Assembly (NCBI RefSeq): GCF_018398315.1
Contig: NZ_JAHBRW010000001.1
Coordinates: 492,001-556,000, forward strand
From: Chelatococcus sp. YT9
Lineage (GTDB): Bacteria > Pseudomonadota > Alphaproteobacteria > Rhizobiales > Beijerinckiaceae
Direction: 5' to 3'
DNA length: 64,000 bases
Shown here: positions 54,674-63,161 of the stretch, piece after piece
Numbering within the stretch: position 1 is the stretch's first letter
How the letters are laid out: each line of letters opens with the position of its first letter
Made by a program: the position numbers and the translations under genes
The notes under the pieces: model-generated
Databases searched by the model: none
Seen by the model: the letters and a program-made list of their open reading frames with translations, nothing else
Told to the model about the DNA's origin: nothing

Positions 54674-54913
54674 TCACTTGGGCTTCGTTTTCGCATCCAG
54701 ATCTTGAAGAAGCTTTAAAAAGCGCTCCGGCGTCGCTTCGTTCAACACATCATCATACATAGACCGCAATTGAAGCCCAATTTGGTCTTGCAGGGAGTGC
54801 TTCTCGCCGTCGCCACCTTGTTCAGCCGGAATGGGCGTGCTCGCTGAATGCCCCGGTGCGCTCTCGTCAGCCGGCACGGTCCGCACAACCTGCGGACGCT
54901 CCTTCCGGTCCAT
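54674..54913 (-). CDS. nepR: NepR anti-sigma factor, canonical copy
   Basis: The 79-residue protein has a charged flexible N terminus and the canonical NepR core IGLQLRSMYDDVLNEATPERF followed by LKLLQDLD. It sequesters EcfG until phosphorylated PhyR binds it. ATG at 54913 follows GGAGG; a GTG four codons upstream is an alternative. It is divergent from phyR and has its own exact EcfG promoter at 54981-55005. Unlike copy 1, it is not coupled to a sigma factor gene. Confidence 0.93.
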   Translation of the reverse strand: MDRKERPQVVRTVPADESAPGHSASTPIPAEQGGDGEKHSLQDQIGLQLRSMYDDVLNEATPERFLKLLQDLDAKTKPK

Positions 54914-54980
54914 CAGCACCTCCACTGCATATCAACAACTGCCCACTCGCCAAACCGGGTAGAACCCTGGTGCCGAATTA

Positions 54981-55005
54981 AACGCAACGGCGCCGCAAAG
55001 GTTCC
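54981..55005 (-). promoter_or_regulatory. EcfG promoter of nepR copy 2
   Basis: Leftward GGAAC (55001-55005), a 16-base spacer and CGTT (54981-54984) match the consensus exactly, 68 bases upstream of the nepR start. It lies back to back with the phyR promoter. Confidence 0.9.
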
Positions 55006-55013
55006 GGACCTTC

Positions 55014-55038
55014 GGAACTTCTCAATGAAAGCAGCGTT
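55014..55038 (+). promoter_or_regulatory. EcfG promoter of phyR
   Basis: GGAAC (55014-55018), 16 bases and CGTT (55035-55038) match the EcfG consensus exactly, about 117 bases upstream of the phyR start. Only 8 bases separate its -35 element from that of the divergent nepR promoter. Confidence 0.9.
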
Positions 55039-55155
55039 CTGAAATTGGATTGCGCGCCACACTATCCCCTCGCGCTAGCACAAGCATTGCCGTTACACTG
55101 ATTTTACGTCTCGTGACTCATGATAAGTCTGAACGCAAGGAAAAAGGGTTCGTTC

Positions 55156-55989
55156 ATGTCCCTCTCTCAGGCAATTGCACCACACCTGCCGTATCTGCGC
55201 CGTTTCGCACGCGCCCTGTCTGGCACTCAAAGCGGTGGTGATGCCTATGCCGTTGCCACGTTGGAAGCCATCATGGCGGATCCGGCGCAAATCGACGACA
55301 CGCAGGACCTTCGCGTCGCGCTGTTTCGCATTCTCTTGCAGGTCTGGAAGTCGGTCCCTCTCAACGAAGCGGCCAATCCCACGGCGGCTATGGACATTGA
55401 ACCCGCGTTGGGTGCCGAGGCGAATGTTCAACGCAGGCTGGAGGCTCTACCCCCCCGTCCCCGTCTCGCCTTCCTTCTCCAGGCCGTTGAGGGTCTTTCA
55501 GTTCAGCGCATCGCCGAAACCCTCGATTGCAGCCAGCAAGAAGTCGCCGAGCTTCTGGCGCAGGCCAGCAAGGACATATCCGATCAGCTCGCGACTGATA
55601 TCCTGATTATTGAAGACGAACCTATCATCGCAATGGATCTGGAGGCTCTCGTGGAAAGCCTCGGCCACCGCGTGACCAATATCGCCCGCACCCACCGCGA
55701 GGCGGTCAGCGCCATCGCGACACAAAAGCCTGGCCTTGTGCTAGCTGATATCCAGCTTGCTGATGGCAGCTCCGGAATCGACGCGGTGAACGACATTCTT
55801 TCGGAAATCGAGATCCCGGTGATTTTTATCACGGCCTATCCCGAGCGGCTGCTAACCGGCCTCCGCCCCGAACCGACCTTTCTGGTGACCAAGCCGTTCA
55901 ATGCGGATGCGGTAAAGGCGATCATCAGCCAAGCACTCTTTTTCGACAGGCGCTCCCATCGCGCCGATGCCGTAGCCGCCCATGGATGA
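55156..55989 (+). CDS. phyR: PhyR response regulator, master regulator of the general stress response
   Basis: The 277-residue protein combines an N-terminal sigma-factor mimic (about 1-137: HLPYLRRFARALSGTQSGGD, then LPPRPRLAFLLQAVEGLS) with a C-terminal receiver domain (about 147-265). The receiver has acidic residues in IIEDEPII, phospho-acceptor Asp198 (VLADIQLADG), Thr226 and Lys246 (VTKPFNA). Phosphorylation exposes the sigma-like domain, which binds NepR and frees EcfG. ATG at 55156 is chosen over 55120 by family length. Confidence 0.97.
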   Translation: MSLSQAIAPHLPYLRRFARALSGTQSGGDAYAVATLEAIMADPAQIDDTQDLRVALFRILLQVWKSVPLNEAANPTAAMDIEPALGAEANVQRRLEALPPRPRLAFLLQAVEGLSVQRIAETLDCSQQEVAELLAQASKDISDQLATDILIIEDEPIIAMDLEALVESLGHRVTNIARTHREAVSAIATQKPGLVLADIQLADGSSGIDAVNDILSEIEIPVIFITAYPERLLTGLRPEPTFLVTKPFNADAVKAIISQALFFDRRSHRADAVAAHG

Positions 55990-55995
55990 CTGAGA

Positions 55996-56066
55996 GAGGA
56001 TCCGGCACGGCCGGATCCTCACCTCGCCTGGCAAACAGCTCGCCCCCGGATTGCTCCGGGGGCGAG
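55996..56066. terminator. Twin strong hairpins between phyR and the convergent gene
   Basis: Hairpin one (55996-56020) has an 11-bp perfect stem starting GAGGATCCGG with an ACG loop. Hairpin two (56039-56066) has a 12-bp perfect stem starting CTCGCCCCCGGA with a TTGC loop. Neither has a long T-run (only TTTC after the second), but their placement 7-80 bases beyond phyR and before a convergent gene suggests termination in one or both directions. Confidence 0.6.
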
Positions 56067-56139
56067 TAGCTTTCGGCAGGTAGCCAAGATCAATCCAGAA
56101 GTCTGCTCAACCCCGGAATGCCGCGCTGAGAAAGATCGG

Positions 56140-56628
56140 TTATTTCCTTTTATCGAGGAGCCTTCCGCCGACGAAGCCCGCCAATGCCGCGACCAACGTC
56201 AACTGGAACGGGGACAATGACTTGACGATGTCTTGCGTGCCCAGGAGTGCGAGTTCCTCGGGTGTTAGACCGCCCCTCGGCCGAGATTGACTCGCGCCCG
56301 TAAGCCCGACCTCCGCGGCAGCCCCTACTCTTATGCCCTGCGATAGGGCGCCTCTGGCCGGGGCGCGGGAGCGGCGGTTGAGCAAGATCCGCAGCCCGAG
56401 AACAACGATGGCGGCGACAAGAAACGCCCCCGCCATGATTGCAGTCGCAAGGATGTACCCATAATGCAGGCTCAGCCAATGGGTCGCGGAGATCGCGCCG
56501 AAGATAAACGCAATCACCACAAGGACCCCGACCAAAACCAGCAACACGATGTCGATGATGGTACGGCGCGCGGCCTCCTGAATCGGCGCGACCGCTCCAG
56601 CAGCGAATTGCCTGAGGAGCCCTATCAT
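56140..56628 (-). CDS. Small membrane protein, holin-X-like, with DUF883 partner
   Basis: The 162-residue protein has two membrane helices (about 26-48 and 58-84) and a second half ending in a glycine-rich hydrophobic stretch (TLVAALAGFVGGRLLDKRK). It resembles the small two-helix proteins often annotated as phage-holin-like in stress operons; no phage genes are nearby. Its ATG overlaps the DUF883 stop by one base (TAATG), showing they are co-expressed. Function is unknown. Confidence 0.7.
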   Translation of the reverse strand: MIGLLRQFAAGAVAPIQEAARRTIIDIVLLVLVGVLVVIAFIFGAISATHWLSLHYGYILATAIMAGAFLVAAIVVLGLRILLNRRSRAPARGALSQGIRVGAAAEVGLTGASQSRPRGGLTPEELALLGTQDIVKSLSPFQLTLVAALAGFVGGRLLDKRK

Positions 56629-56975
56629 TACTTGCGGCTCAGAAGGCCCAACACCAGGCCGATGCCACCGGCGATCAGCACAGCCGTCAGGGGATTGCGC
56701 TCAATGTTCGATTCGAGCTCGGAGGCGGCAGTACGCACGCCGTGCTGCGCGTCCGATGCCATTTGGCGTCCAGTCCGGGCCACGTCGTCTGCAACAGAAG
56801 TCACTCGGCCAGCGACCGCTTCAGCTGCCCGGCCCACCGAGGTCCTCAACTGAGCCGCGGCATGGTCCGTCTCTCGCTGGACAAGCTGCGCGATGCTCGC
56901 GGACAACTGCGTGATATCCTCGCGGAGCCTGGCAATGTCGGCGGCATAGTCCCCTTCAGTCGGCTTGGTGACCAT
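56628..56975 (-). CDS. DUF883 (ElaB/YqjD-like) membrane-anchored protein
   Basis: The 115-residue protein is a long amphipathic helix (DIARLREDITQLSASIAQLV onward) ending in a C-terminal membrane anchor with NPLTAVLIAGGIGLVLGLLSRK split features typical of the YqjD/ElaB family, which anchor ribosomes to the membrane in E. coli stationary phase. ATG at 56975 has AAGGAG upstream. No exact EcfG promoter is seen in the 200 bases before it, in contrast to its neighbours. Confidence 0.88.
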   Translation of the reverse strand: MVTKPTEGDYAADIARLREDITQLSASIAQLVQRETDHAAAQLRTSVGRAAEAVAGRVTSVADDVARTGRQMASDAQHGVRTAASELESNIERNPLTAVLIAGGIGLVLGLLSRK

Positions 56976-57191
56976 TAAGCTACTCCTTAGCAAGAATTCA
57001 TATTCTTATGCTCACACCACCCGAGATCAACGCGGAAGCGCAAACGTAGTGAAGATCGGAATTTTTTCGACTGTTCACCTACTGCCGGCGTCTGCAAGAG
57101 TGGAGCGAACGGTTAGGCGCGGCCCTTAATTCTTGCCGAAAGGCCCCGCCCCTTCCCTCGTCAAACAATAAAGCGGCGCTCCCAGATCGGC

Positions 57192-57392
57192 CTAGTTGGT
57201 CTTCTTGAGCCAATCGTCGATCTGCCGCTCGGCTTCGTCCTTTGCGACGCCATAGCGCTCTTGCAGCTTGCCGGCGAGTTCCGTGCGCTTACCCTGGACG
57301 ACGTCCAGATCATCGTTGGTCAGCTTGCCCCACTGCTGCTGCACATTGCCCTTGAACTGCTTCCAGTTACCTTCGATGCGATCCCAGTTCAT
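57192..57392 (-). CDS. CsbD-family stress protein
   Basis: The 66-residue hydrophilic protein is a textbook CsbD: MNWDRIEGNWKQFKGNVQQQ, then WGKLTNDDLDVVQGKRTELAG and a helical tail QIDDWLKK. Function is unknown, but the family is a standard general-stress output. ATG at 57392 follows GGAGGAG. An exact EcfG promoter lies 34-58 bases upstream (57426-57450). Confidence 0.95.
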   Translation of the reverse strand: MNWDRIEGNWKQFKGNVQQQWGKLTNDDLDVVQGKRTELAGKLQERYGVAKDEAERQIDDWLKKTN

Positions 57393-57425
57393 ATGGTGCT
57401 CCTCCAGAGTGGCGGCCAAGAGAGG

Positions 57426-57450
57426 AACGAGCCGAACCCGGGTAAGTTCC
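57426..57450 (-). promoter_or_regulatory. EcfG promoter of csbD
   Basis: Leftward GGAAC (57446-57450), a 16-base spacer and CGTT (57426-57429) match the consensus exactly, 33 bases before the csbD start codon. The leader would be very short (about 25 bases). Confidence 0.9.
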
Positions 57451-57573
57451 ACGCTTCAATCGCAACCTGGGCCGGCAGCCGGCTTTGCCGGATTGGCGCT
57501 GGAACGGAGTGCTCCGAAGGTTCTGAGAGAAGACGGCGGAAAACCGCGCTCCCCTTCAATGTTGAGATAACTT

Positions 57574-60336
57574 TCAGCGACCGGCCGCTGACTTGGCAGA
57601 GGGCGCTACAGGATCACTCCCCTGCGACGTGTCGTCCTCGTCTGCGGCTCGGGCCTTCTGGGCGGGCGACTTCTTCGACCCGCTCTTTGCGGAGGCAGCG
57701 TTCTTGGGCGAGGTCTTGCCCGCGGCAGGTTGGGCCTTTGTCTTGGCGGCTGGCTTCTTGGCGGCTGGCTTTTTGGCAGCGGTCTTTTTGGCGGCAACCT
57801 TGCTCCCGCCCTTCTTGCCACCCCCAGCTTCCCGGCGGGCTTTCAGCAGGGTGAGCGCTTCCTCGAGCGTCACCGCGTCGCTCTCGGTACCTTTTGGCAA
57901 GGTCGCATTTGTCTCGCCATCGGTTACATATGGCCCATAGCGACCGGCCTTGACGACAACGGGCTTCCCGCTCTCGGGATCATCCCCGAGTGGACGGCCC
58001 GGGTCGCTCGAGCCTCTGCGGCCGCCGCCCTGCTCCTTGGCGACGATGAGATCGATGGCGCGGTTGGCACCGATCTCCAGCACATCGTCGTCGCGGCCAA
58101 TATTGGCGTAGGTCTTCTCATGCTGCACATAAGGGCCGAAACGGCCGATATTGGCCAGGATCGGCTTGCCCGTCTCGGGATGCGTTGCCACCTCCCGCGG
58201 TAGCGAAAGGAGCTTCAATGCCATTTCGAGGCTCACGACGTCAGGCGCAGTTCCCTTCGGAAGCGTCTGCCGTTTCGGCTTCTCGCCCTCGCCTAGCTGC
58301 ACATAGGGGCCGTATCGGCCGTCACGTAGGGTGACTTCAAGGTCAGTGGCCGGATCGCGGCCGAGCACCTTCGGGCCCCCGCCGGCCTCGCCGGCACCCT
58401 CTGCGTCGCCGTTGCCACCTGCGGCCAGCTGGCGAGTATAGCGACATTCCGGGTAGTTCGAGCAACCAATGAACGAGCCGAACTTGCCAAGCTTGAGCGA
58501 CAGCCGGCCCACTCCGCAGGAGGGGCACATGCGTGGATCGCCGCCGTCGGCGCGTGGCGGGAAAATATGCGGCCCGAGTTCCTCATTGAGGGCGTCGAGC
58601 ACCTCTGTCATGCGCAGGCTCTTGGTCTCATCCACTGCCACGATGAAGTCGCGCCAGAAATCCCGGAGCACCGCCTTCCAGTCGATCTCATGGTTGGAGA
58701 CCTTGTCGAGCTTCTCCTCAAGATCCGCGGTGAAGTCGTACTCCACATAACGGCGGAAGAAGCTTTCGAGGAAGGCGGTGACGATGCGCCCCTTGTCGTC
58801 GGGCACCAGGCGCTTCTTGTCGAGGCTGACATATTCGCGGTCGCGCAGCACCGCGAGTACGGCGGCATAGGTGGAGGGCCGGCCGATGCCGAGCTCTTCC
58901 ATGCGCTTGACGAGGCTCGCCTCGGTGAAGCGCGGCGGCGGCTCCGTGAAATGCTGAGTGGCGCGGATCTCGCGCTTTTCGAGATTTTCACCGGCTTTCA
59001 TCGCCGGCAGTCGGCCGCCGTCCTCGTCGGCCTCGTCGTCCTTGCCCTCCTGATAGAGCTTCAGGAAGCCATCAAAGACCACGACCTGGCCGGTCGCGCG
59101 CAGATCCAGCACGCGCGAGCCGACACGCGCTGCGATATCAACGGTTGTGCGTTCGAAAGTCGCCGACTCCATCTGGCTGGCGATCGTGCGGGTCCAGATC
59201 AGCTCATAGAGGCGGGCTTGGTCTGCATCGAGATAACGCAGCACATCCGCCGGCAAGCGCGAAAGATCGGTGGGACGCACGGCCTCATGCGCTTCCTGTG
59301 CATTCTTGGCCTTCACGCTGTACTTGCGGGGCTGCGGCGGCACATAGCGATCGCCAAATTCATTGCCGATGACGCTGCGGGCGGATGTGATGGCTTCCGG
59401 CGCCATATCGACGCCATCGGTTCGCATATAGGTGATGAGACCGACCGTTTCGCCGCCGATTTCGACACCCTCGTACAGCTTCTGCGCGATCTGCATGGTC
59501 CGCGCCGGTGCAAGCCCCAGCTTTCGCGAGGCCTCCTGTTGCAGGGTGGAGGTAGTGAAGGGCGGCTGCGGATGGCGCTTGGCGGGCTTCGCCTCCACGC
59601 TGACGACCTGGAACGTCGCCGCTTCGAGATCACGCTTGAAGGCTGCGGCTTCTTCGCCCTTGCCGATATCGAGCCGGCTTATCTTCTGCCCATCGGCACC
59701 CACAAGGCGCGCCTCGAAGGTCGCTCCATGCGTCGTCGCGAGCAGGGCAATAAGGGACCAATACTCGCGTGGAACGAAGGTTTCGATCTCGCGCTCGCGG
59801 TCACAGACCAGCCTGAGCGCGACTGATTGCACTCGACCCGCGGAACGGGCGCCCGGCAGCTTGCGCCAGAGCACTGGTGACAGGGTAAAGCCGACGAGAT
59901 AGTCGAGCGCCCGGCGCGCGAGATAGGCGTCGACCAGCGCCTGGTCGATTTGCCGGGGATGCGCCATCGCGTCCAGAACAGCATCCTTGGTGATCGCGTT
60001 GAAGGTCACGCGTTCGACCGGAATGCCACGCAGAGCCTTTTTTTCGCCGAGCGCCTCCACCACGTGCCAGGAAATAGCCTCGCCTTCGCGATCGGGGTCG
60101 GTGGCGAGGATCAGCTTGTCAGCCCCTTTCACGGCGCGCACGATCTCGGACATGCGCTTGGCGCCGCGATCCTCGAGCTCCCATACCATCGCGAAATCGG
60201 CGTCAGGATCAACCGAACCGTCCTTGGCGGGCAAATCGCGGATATGCCCAAAGGATGCCAGAACCTCGTAGCCACTACCCAGATACTTATTGATTGTCTT
60301 GGCTTTGGCCGGAGATTCGACGACAACGACCTTCAT
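57574..60336 (-). CDS. topA: DNA topoisomerase I
   Basis: The 920-residue type IA enzyme relaxes negative supercoils. It has the Toprim domain (VVVESPAKAKTINKYLG, ATDPDREGEAISWH), the active-site tyrosine in GLITYMRTDGVD (about Tyr303) and one C4 zinc finger (CPSCGVGRLS, then CSNYPEC). Repeated C-terminal modules with GRYGPYVQ, GRFGPYVQ and GRYGPYVT follow, then a Lys/Ala-rich tail (KKTAAKKPAAKKPAAK) likely to bind DNA. ATG at 60336 matches the family start MKVVVVESP. Confidence 0.98.
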   Translation of the reverse strand: MKVVVVESPAKAKTINKYLGSGYEVLASFGHIRDLPAKDGSVDPDADFAMVWELEDRGAKRMSEIVRAVKGADKLILATDPDREGEAISWHVVEALGEKKALRGIPVERVTFNAITKDAVLDAMAHPRQIDQALVDAYLARRALDYLVGFTLSPVLWRKLPGARSAGRVQSVALRLVCDREREIETFVPREYWSLIALLATTHGATFEARLVGADGQKISRLDIGKGEEAAAFKRDLEAATFQVVSVEAKPAKRHPQPPFTTSTLQQEASRKLGLAPARTMQIAQKLYEGVEIGGETVGLITYMRTDGVDMAPEAITSARSVIGNEFGDRYVPPQPRKYSVKAKNAQEAHEAVRPTDLSRLPADVLRYLDADQARLYELIWTRTIASQMESATFERTTVDIAARVGSRVLDLRATGQVVVFDGFLKLYQEGKDDEADEDGGRLPAMKAGENLEKREIRATQHFTEPPPRFTEASLVKRMEELGIGRPSTYAAVLAVLRDREYVSLDKKRLVPDDKGRIVTAFLESFFRRYVEYDFTADLEEKLDKVSNHEIDWKAVLRDFWRDFIVAVDETKSLRMTEVLDALNEELGPHIFPPRADGGDPRMCPSCGVGRLSLKLGKFGSFIGCSNYPECRYTRQLAAGGNGDAEGAGEAGGGPKVLGRDPATDLEVTLRDGRYGPYVQLGEGEKPKRQTLPKGTAPDVVSLEMALKLLSLPREVATHPETGKPILANIGRFGPYVQHEKTYANIGRDDDVLEIGANRAIDLIVAKEQGGGRRGSSDPGRPLGDDPESGKPVVVKAGRYGPYVTDGETNATLPKGTESDAVTLEEALTLLKARREAGGGKKGGSKVAAKKTAAKKPAAKKPAAKTKAQPAAGKTSPKNAASAKSGSKKSPAQKARAADEDDTSQGSDPVAPSAKSAAGR

Positions 60337-60648
60337 GAATAAGAGTCCTTGGCAAAGACAGATGTTGAAACGCACCCCGGCGGGGACTGGACAGCGATTG
60401 GTCCTAAGTGGGTGAAACGGCCCTACAAGTCAAATTCCACAGAGACGCGCCAGGTCAAAAAAAGCTCCGAAAATCGGCAGAACGTACGCTCTCCCTTGCC
60501 AAGCGTTACGATATTTCTTCAACGGCCCGCCCGCCCCGCGGCGCTGTCCCTCAATGCGGCTGCCCGTAACGCTGCGGCTACCGGCATTGACGCGGGCGAG
60601 CCCGTCACTACCCTGAGGGCTCACACGCACCCGAGGGAACCACGGTCC
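60337..60648. other. Divergent region between topA and the oxidoreductase
   Basis: These 312 bases hold promoters for both genes. A frame running through it into the oxidoreductase has no family resemblance and no ribosome binding site. I see no clear operator. Confidence 0.45.
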
Positions 60649-61758
60649 ATGGCAGACAGCAAGCAGCCCGCGCCGATCGTCCGGCAACAGTCGCCGCTGA
60701 ATGTCGAGTATCCCTTCTCCCGGTTGTCAGACTGGCTCATCCCCAGCGATCAGTTCTATATCCGAAACCATTTCCGCATGCCGGATTTGGCTGCGGCAGA
60801 CTGGCGCCTCGCAGTGACAGGGGCAATCGACACGCCGCTGTCGCTCGATCTCAACGCGCTGAAGGCCTTGCCGAAAGCGGAATTCGCGGCCGTGATGGAA
60901 TGCGCGGGCAATGGCCGCGTCTTTTATGAACCCGCCAAGGAGGGGCTGCAGTGGCAGGACGGTGCCGTGGGCAATGCACTCTGGTCGGGCGTGCTGCTAC
61001 GGGATGTCCTGGCGCACGCAGGCGTCCGGACGAGCGCGGTCGAGGTGGTCCTCGTTGGCGCGGACCGCGGGTTGGTCGACGCCGGCAAGAAGACCGCCTC
61101 ACCTGGCGAGATCGCCTTCTCACGCAGCCTGCCCATAACCAAGGCCCTCTCAGACAGTGTCCTCCTCGCCTATGCGATGAACGACCAACCGCTCATGCCG
61201 GAACACGGCTTCCCACTGCGAGCGGCGGTCGGGGGCTGGTATGGCATGGCCTGGATCAAGTGGCTCGTCGAGATCCACGTGGTCGAGCGACCCTTCACCG
61301 GCTACTGGCAGACGCGCGACTACATCCAATGGGAGCGGACACTTGGCGAGCCCATGGTCGCACCCCTGACGACCATGAACGTCAAGTCGCAGATCGCGCA
61401 GCCCATCAATGGCGCGGTTGTGGAAGCGGGCCGCCCGTTGCGCATTCATGGAGCAGCGTGGGCGGGTGAGCATGGCCTCGGAATCGTCGAGGTCGCGACC
61501 GGCGACAACCCGGCGTGGCAGGGCGCGACCCTCATTGGTCCGGCCACGCCGCACGGCTGGCGCTTGTGGGAATTCATCTGGACGCCGCCTGCCCCCGGCC
61601 GCTACCACATCAGGTCACGGGCCACGGATACTCTCGGCAATCGCCAACCCGAGGTCCCTCAGCCTGACCGCGAGAGCTATGCAGCCAACTGGGTCATCCC
61701 GGTCATGATTGAAGCGACGACCGGCCCCGAGGAGCCGGCCGACAATTTCGTGATCTGA
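60649..61758 (+). CDS. Sulfite-oxidase-family molybdopterin oxidoreductase
   Basis: The 369-residue protein has the molybdopterin-binding domain with the molybdenum-ligating cysteine in FAAVMECAGNGR, and the conserved blocks GAVGNALWSGVLLRDVL and VGGWYGMAWIKWLVEI. A C-terminal Mo-co dimerisation domain follows (IHGAAWAGEHGLGIVEVA). No signal peptide is visible on the chosen start (ATG 60649), so it seems cytoplasmic, unlike SorA-type enzymes. The electron acceptor and substrate are unknown. Confidence 0.9.
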   Translation: MADSKQPAPIVRQQSPLNVEYPFSRLSDWLIPSDQFYIRNHFRMPDLAAADWRLAVTGAIDTPLSLDLNALKALPKAEFAAVMECAGNGRVFYEPAKEGLQWQDGAVGNALWSGVLLRDVLAHAGVRTSAVEVVLVGADRGLVDAGKKTASPGEIAFSRSLPITKALSDSVLLAYAMNDQPLMPEHGFPLRAAVGGWYGMAWIKWLVEIHVVERPFTGYWQTRDYIQWERTLGEPMVAPLTTMNVKSQIAQPINGAVVEAGRPLRIHGAAWAGEHGLGIVEVATGDNPAWQGATLIGPATPHGWRLWEFIWTPPAPGRYHIRSRATDTLGNRQPEVPQPDRESYAANWVIPVMIEATTGPEEPADNFVI

Positions 61759-61823
61759 GGGCAGGACGCGCAGACAGCGTCGCGCGCGATGCCGCGCCAT
61801 AGGAGCTTACTCAGGCGCAAGCC

Positions 61824-62615
61824 TTACATCGTGGGGGCCATGCCGCCCTTGGGTGGCGCCGCCAATGAGAACACCACGCCCTGGGGGTCGAGCGCCTGTG
61901 CGATCCACGATCCTCCAGGCACCTCCATCGGCCCATTGATAACCTGCCCGCCGCCCGCCTTGATCCTGTCGATGGCTTCGTCGATGTCTTCGACGTTGAA
62001 GTAGAAGGTCCAGAAGGGGGCAGGCACGGCTGGGGGCTTGTCCATCATCCCGCCGACAGCATTGCTGCCGTAGGCGAAGAGCTGGTAGATTCCCATGGGG
62101 CCCATATCGAGGCTCTCATCCTTCGTCCAACCGAATAGGCTGGAATAGAAAGCGAGGGCCGCCTTGTGATCGGTGGTCATCAGCTCATGCCAGCCCACAT
62201 GGCCGTTGGCCCCCGGCGCCGCATCCGGCTGGTCCTCCCCCTGGCCCTTGAACAGCGTGAAAACCGCACCTTGGGGATCCGCGACGACGGCAAACCGCCC
62301 AACCTCCGGAATGTCCTCCGGAGCACGGTAGATCTTGCCGCCAGCTTTCGCGACGGCGTCCGCCTTGGCATCAACATCCTCGACGCCGATGTAACCCATC
62401 CATCCCGGCTTGGCGCCGGCATCGCAGGCATCCTGCGGCAGAGTCATCAGGCCACCGATCGGCTGCTCGCCCACATGGAGGATGGTGTATGGAAAATCGA
62501 CCATCCCGGAATCCTGCATCGTCCATCCTACGACGCTCTTGTAAAACGCCTCGGCAGCCCCCTTGTCGCTGGTGGCCAGCTCATACCACACGAACTTGCC
62601 TTGTGGCCCCGCCAT
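61824..62615 (-). CDS. Tandem VOC-domain (glyoxalase-like) protein
   Basis: The 263-residue protein has two VOC repeats (FVWYELATSDKGAAEAFYKSVVGW and VGWHELMTTDHKAALAFYSSLFGW, each followed by strands ending in a conserved YIGVEDVD or FNVEDIDEA). The fold binds a divalent metal in many relatives; the substrate is unknown. ATG at 62615 follows GGAGGA. It is the last gene of a three-gene leftward operon, 42 bases after the DUF1579 gene. Confidence 0.9.
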   Translation of the reverse strand: MAGPQGKFVWYELATSDKGAAEAFYKSVVGWTMQDSGMVDFPYTILHVGEQPIGGLMTLPQDACDAGAKPGWMGYIGVEDVDAKADAVAKAGGKIYRAPEDIPEVGRFAVVADPQGAVFTLFKGQGEDQPDAAPGANGHVGWHELMTTDHKAALAFYSSLFGWTKDESLDMGPMGIYQLFAYGSNAVGGMMDKPPAVPAPFWTFYFNVEDIDEAIDRIKAGGGQVINGPMEVPGGSWIAQALDPQGVVFSLAAPPKGGMAPTM

Positions 62616-62657
62616 CGCATGTCCTCCCATTTGCAAAACGCTTCAGAACAGCGGAAA

Positions 62658-63161
62658 TCACGCCTTTCGGCGATAATGCATTGTCATCACCGGCTTCCAC
62701 GTCCCATCCTCGGCGAGAAAGCGGGATGACAGCGTACGGTTGTTATCGTCTTCAATTGTGATGATATCCTGATAGCGCGTGCTCTTGGTGGGGTCCTCGA
62801 ACGCCGGCCCCACCGTATCGAGCGTCAGGATCTTGCCTGTCGGGTCGAGCGTGCCCTCATAGACCCAAAGATGTGTCATCATCGAGCCGATCCAGGTTCC
62901 GACATAACGCTGCTTGGCTGGATCGTAACCAAGAGTCAGCTGGTTTGTGCCTGCTCCACCGCCTGGCATCTCGCCGCTCCCCTCCGAAATCAGCCAGACG
63001 CCATGGAGCATGCGCGCCGTTTCGGACCAAGGCTCAGGTGGCGCCCCGGATGAAGCCTCCGAGCCGTCGTCACAGGAGGGCATGGATACTGTCCACTCAC
63101 CGACAAGTTGCTCGAGCCAGCGATGTTCTTTCTGAGGTTCGACTTTCATGAAAGTGCTCAT
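62658..63161 (-). CDS. DUF1579 family protein
   Basis: The 167-residue protein has the DUF1579 pattern (EHRWLEQLVGEWTVS, then LHGVWLISEGSG and LGYDPAKQRYVGTWIGSMM), a calycin-like beta-barrel family of unknown function. ATG at 63161 overlaps the stop of the DUF899 gene (ATGA at 63158-63161); an in-frame ATG at 63149 is also possible. The set VOC-DUF1579-DUF899 recurs with ArsR-type regulators in other Hyphomicrobiales (from memory). Confidence 0.85.
   Translation of the reverse strand: MSTFMKVEPQKEHRWLEQLVGEWTVSMPSCDDGSEASSGAPPEPWSETARMLHGVWLISEGSGEMPGGGAGTNQLTLGYDPAKQRYVGTWIGSMMTHLWVYEGTLDPTGKILTLDTVGPAFEDPTKSTRYQDIITIEDDNNRTLSSRFLAEDGTWKPVMTMHYRRKA

Noticed and set aside
56140-56628. Prophage remnant suggested by the holin-like protein
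   Set aside because: No lysin, integrase or structural genes are nearby, and it is coupled to a DUF883 stress gene.
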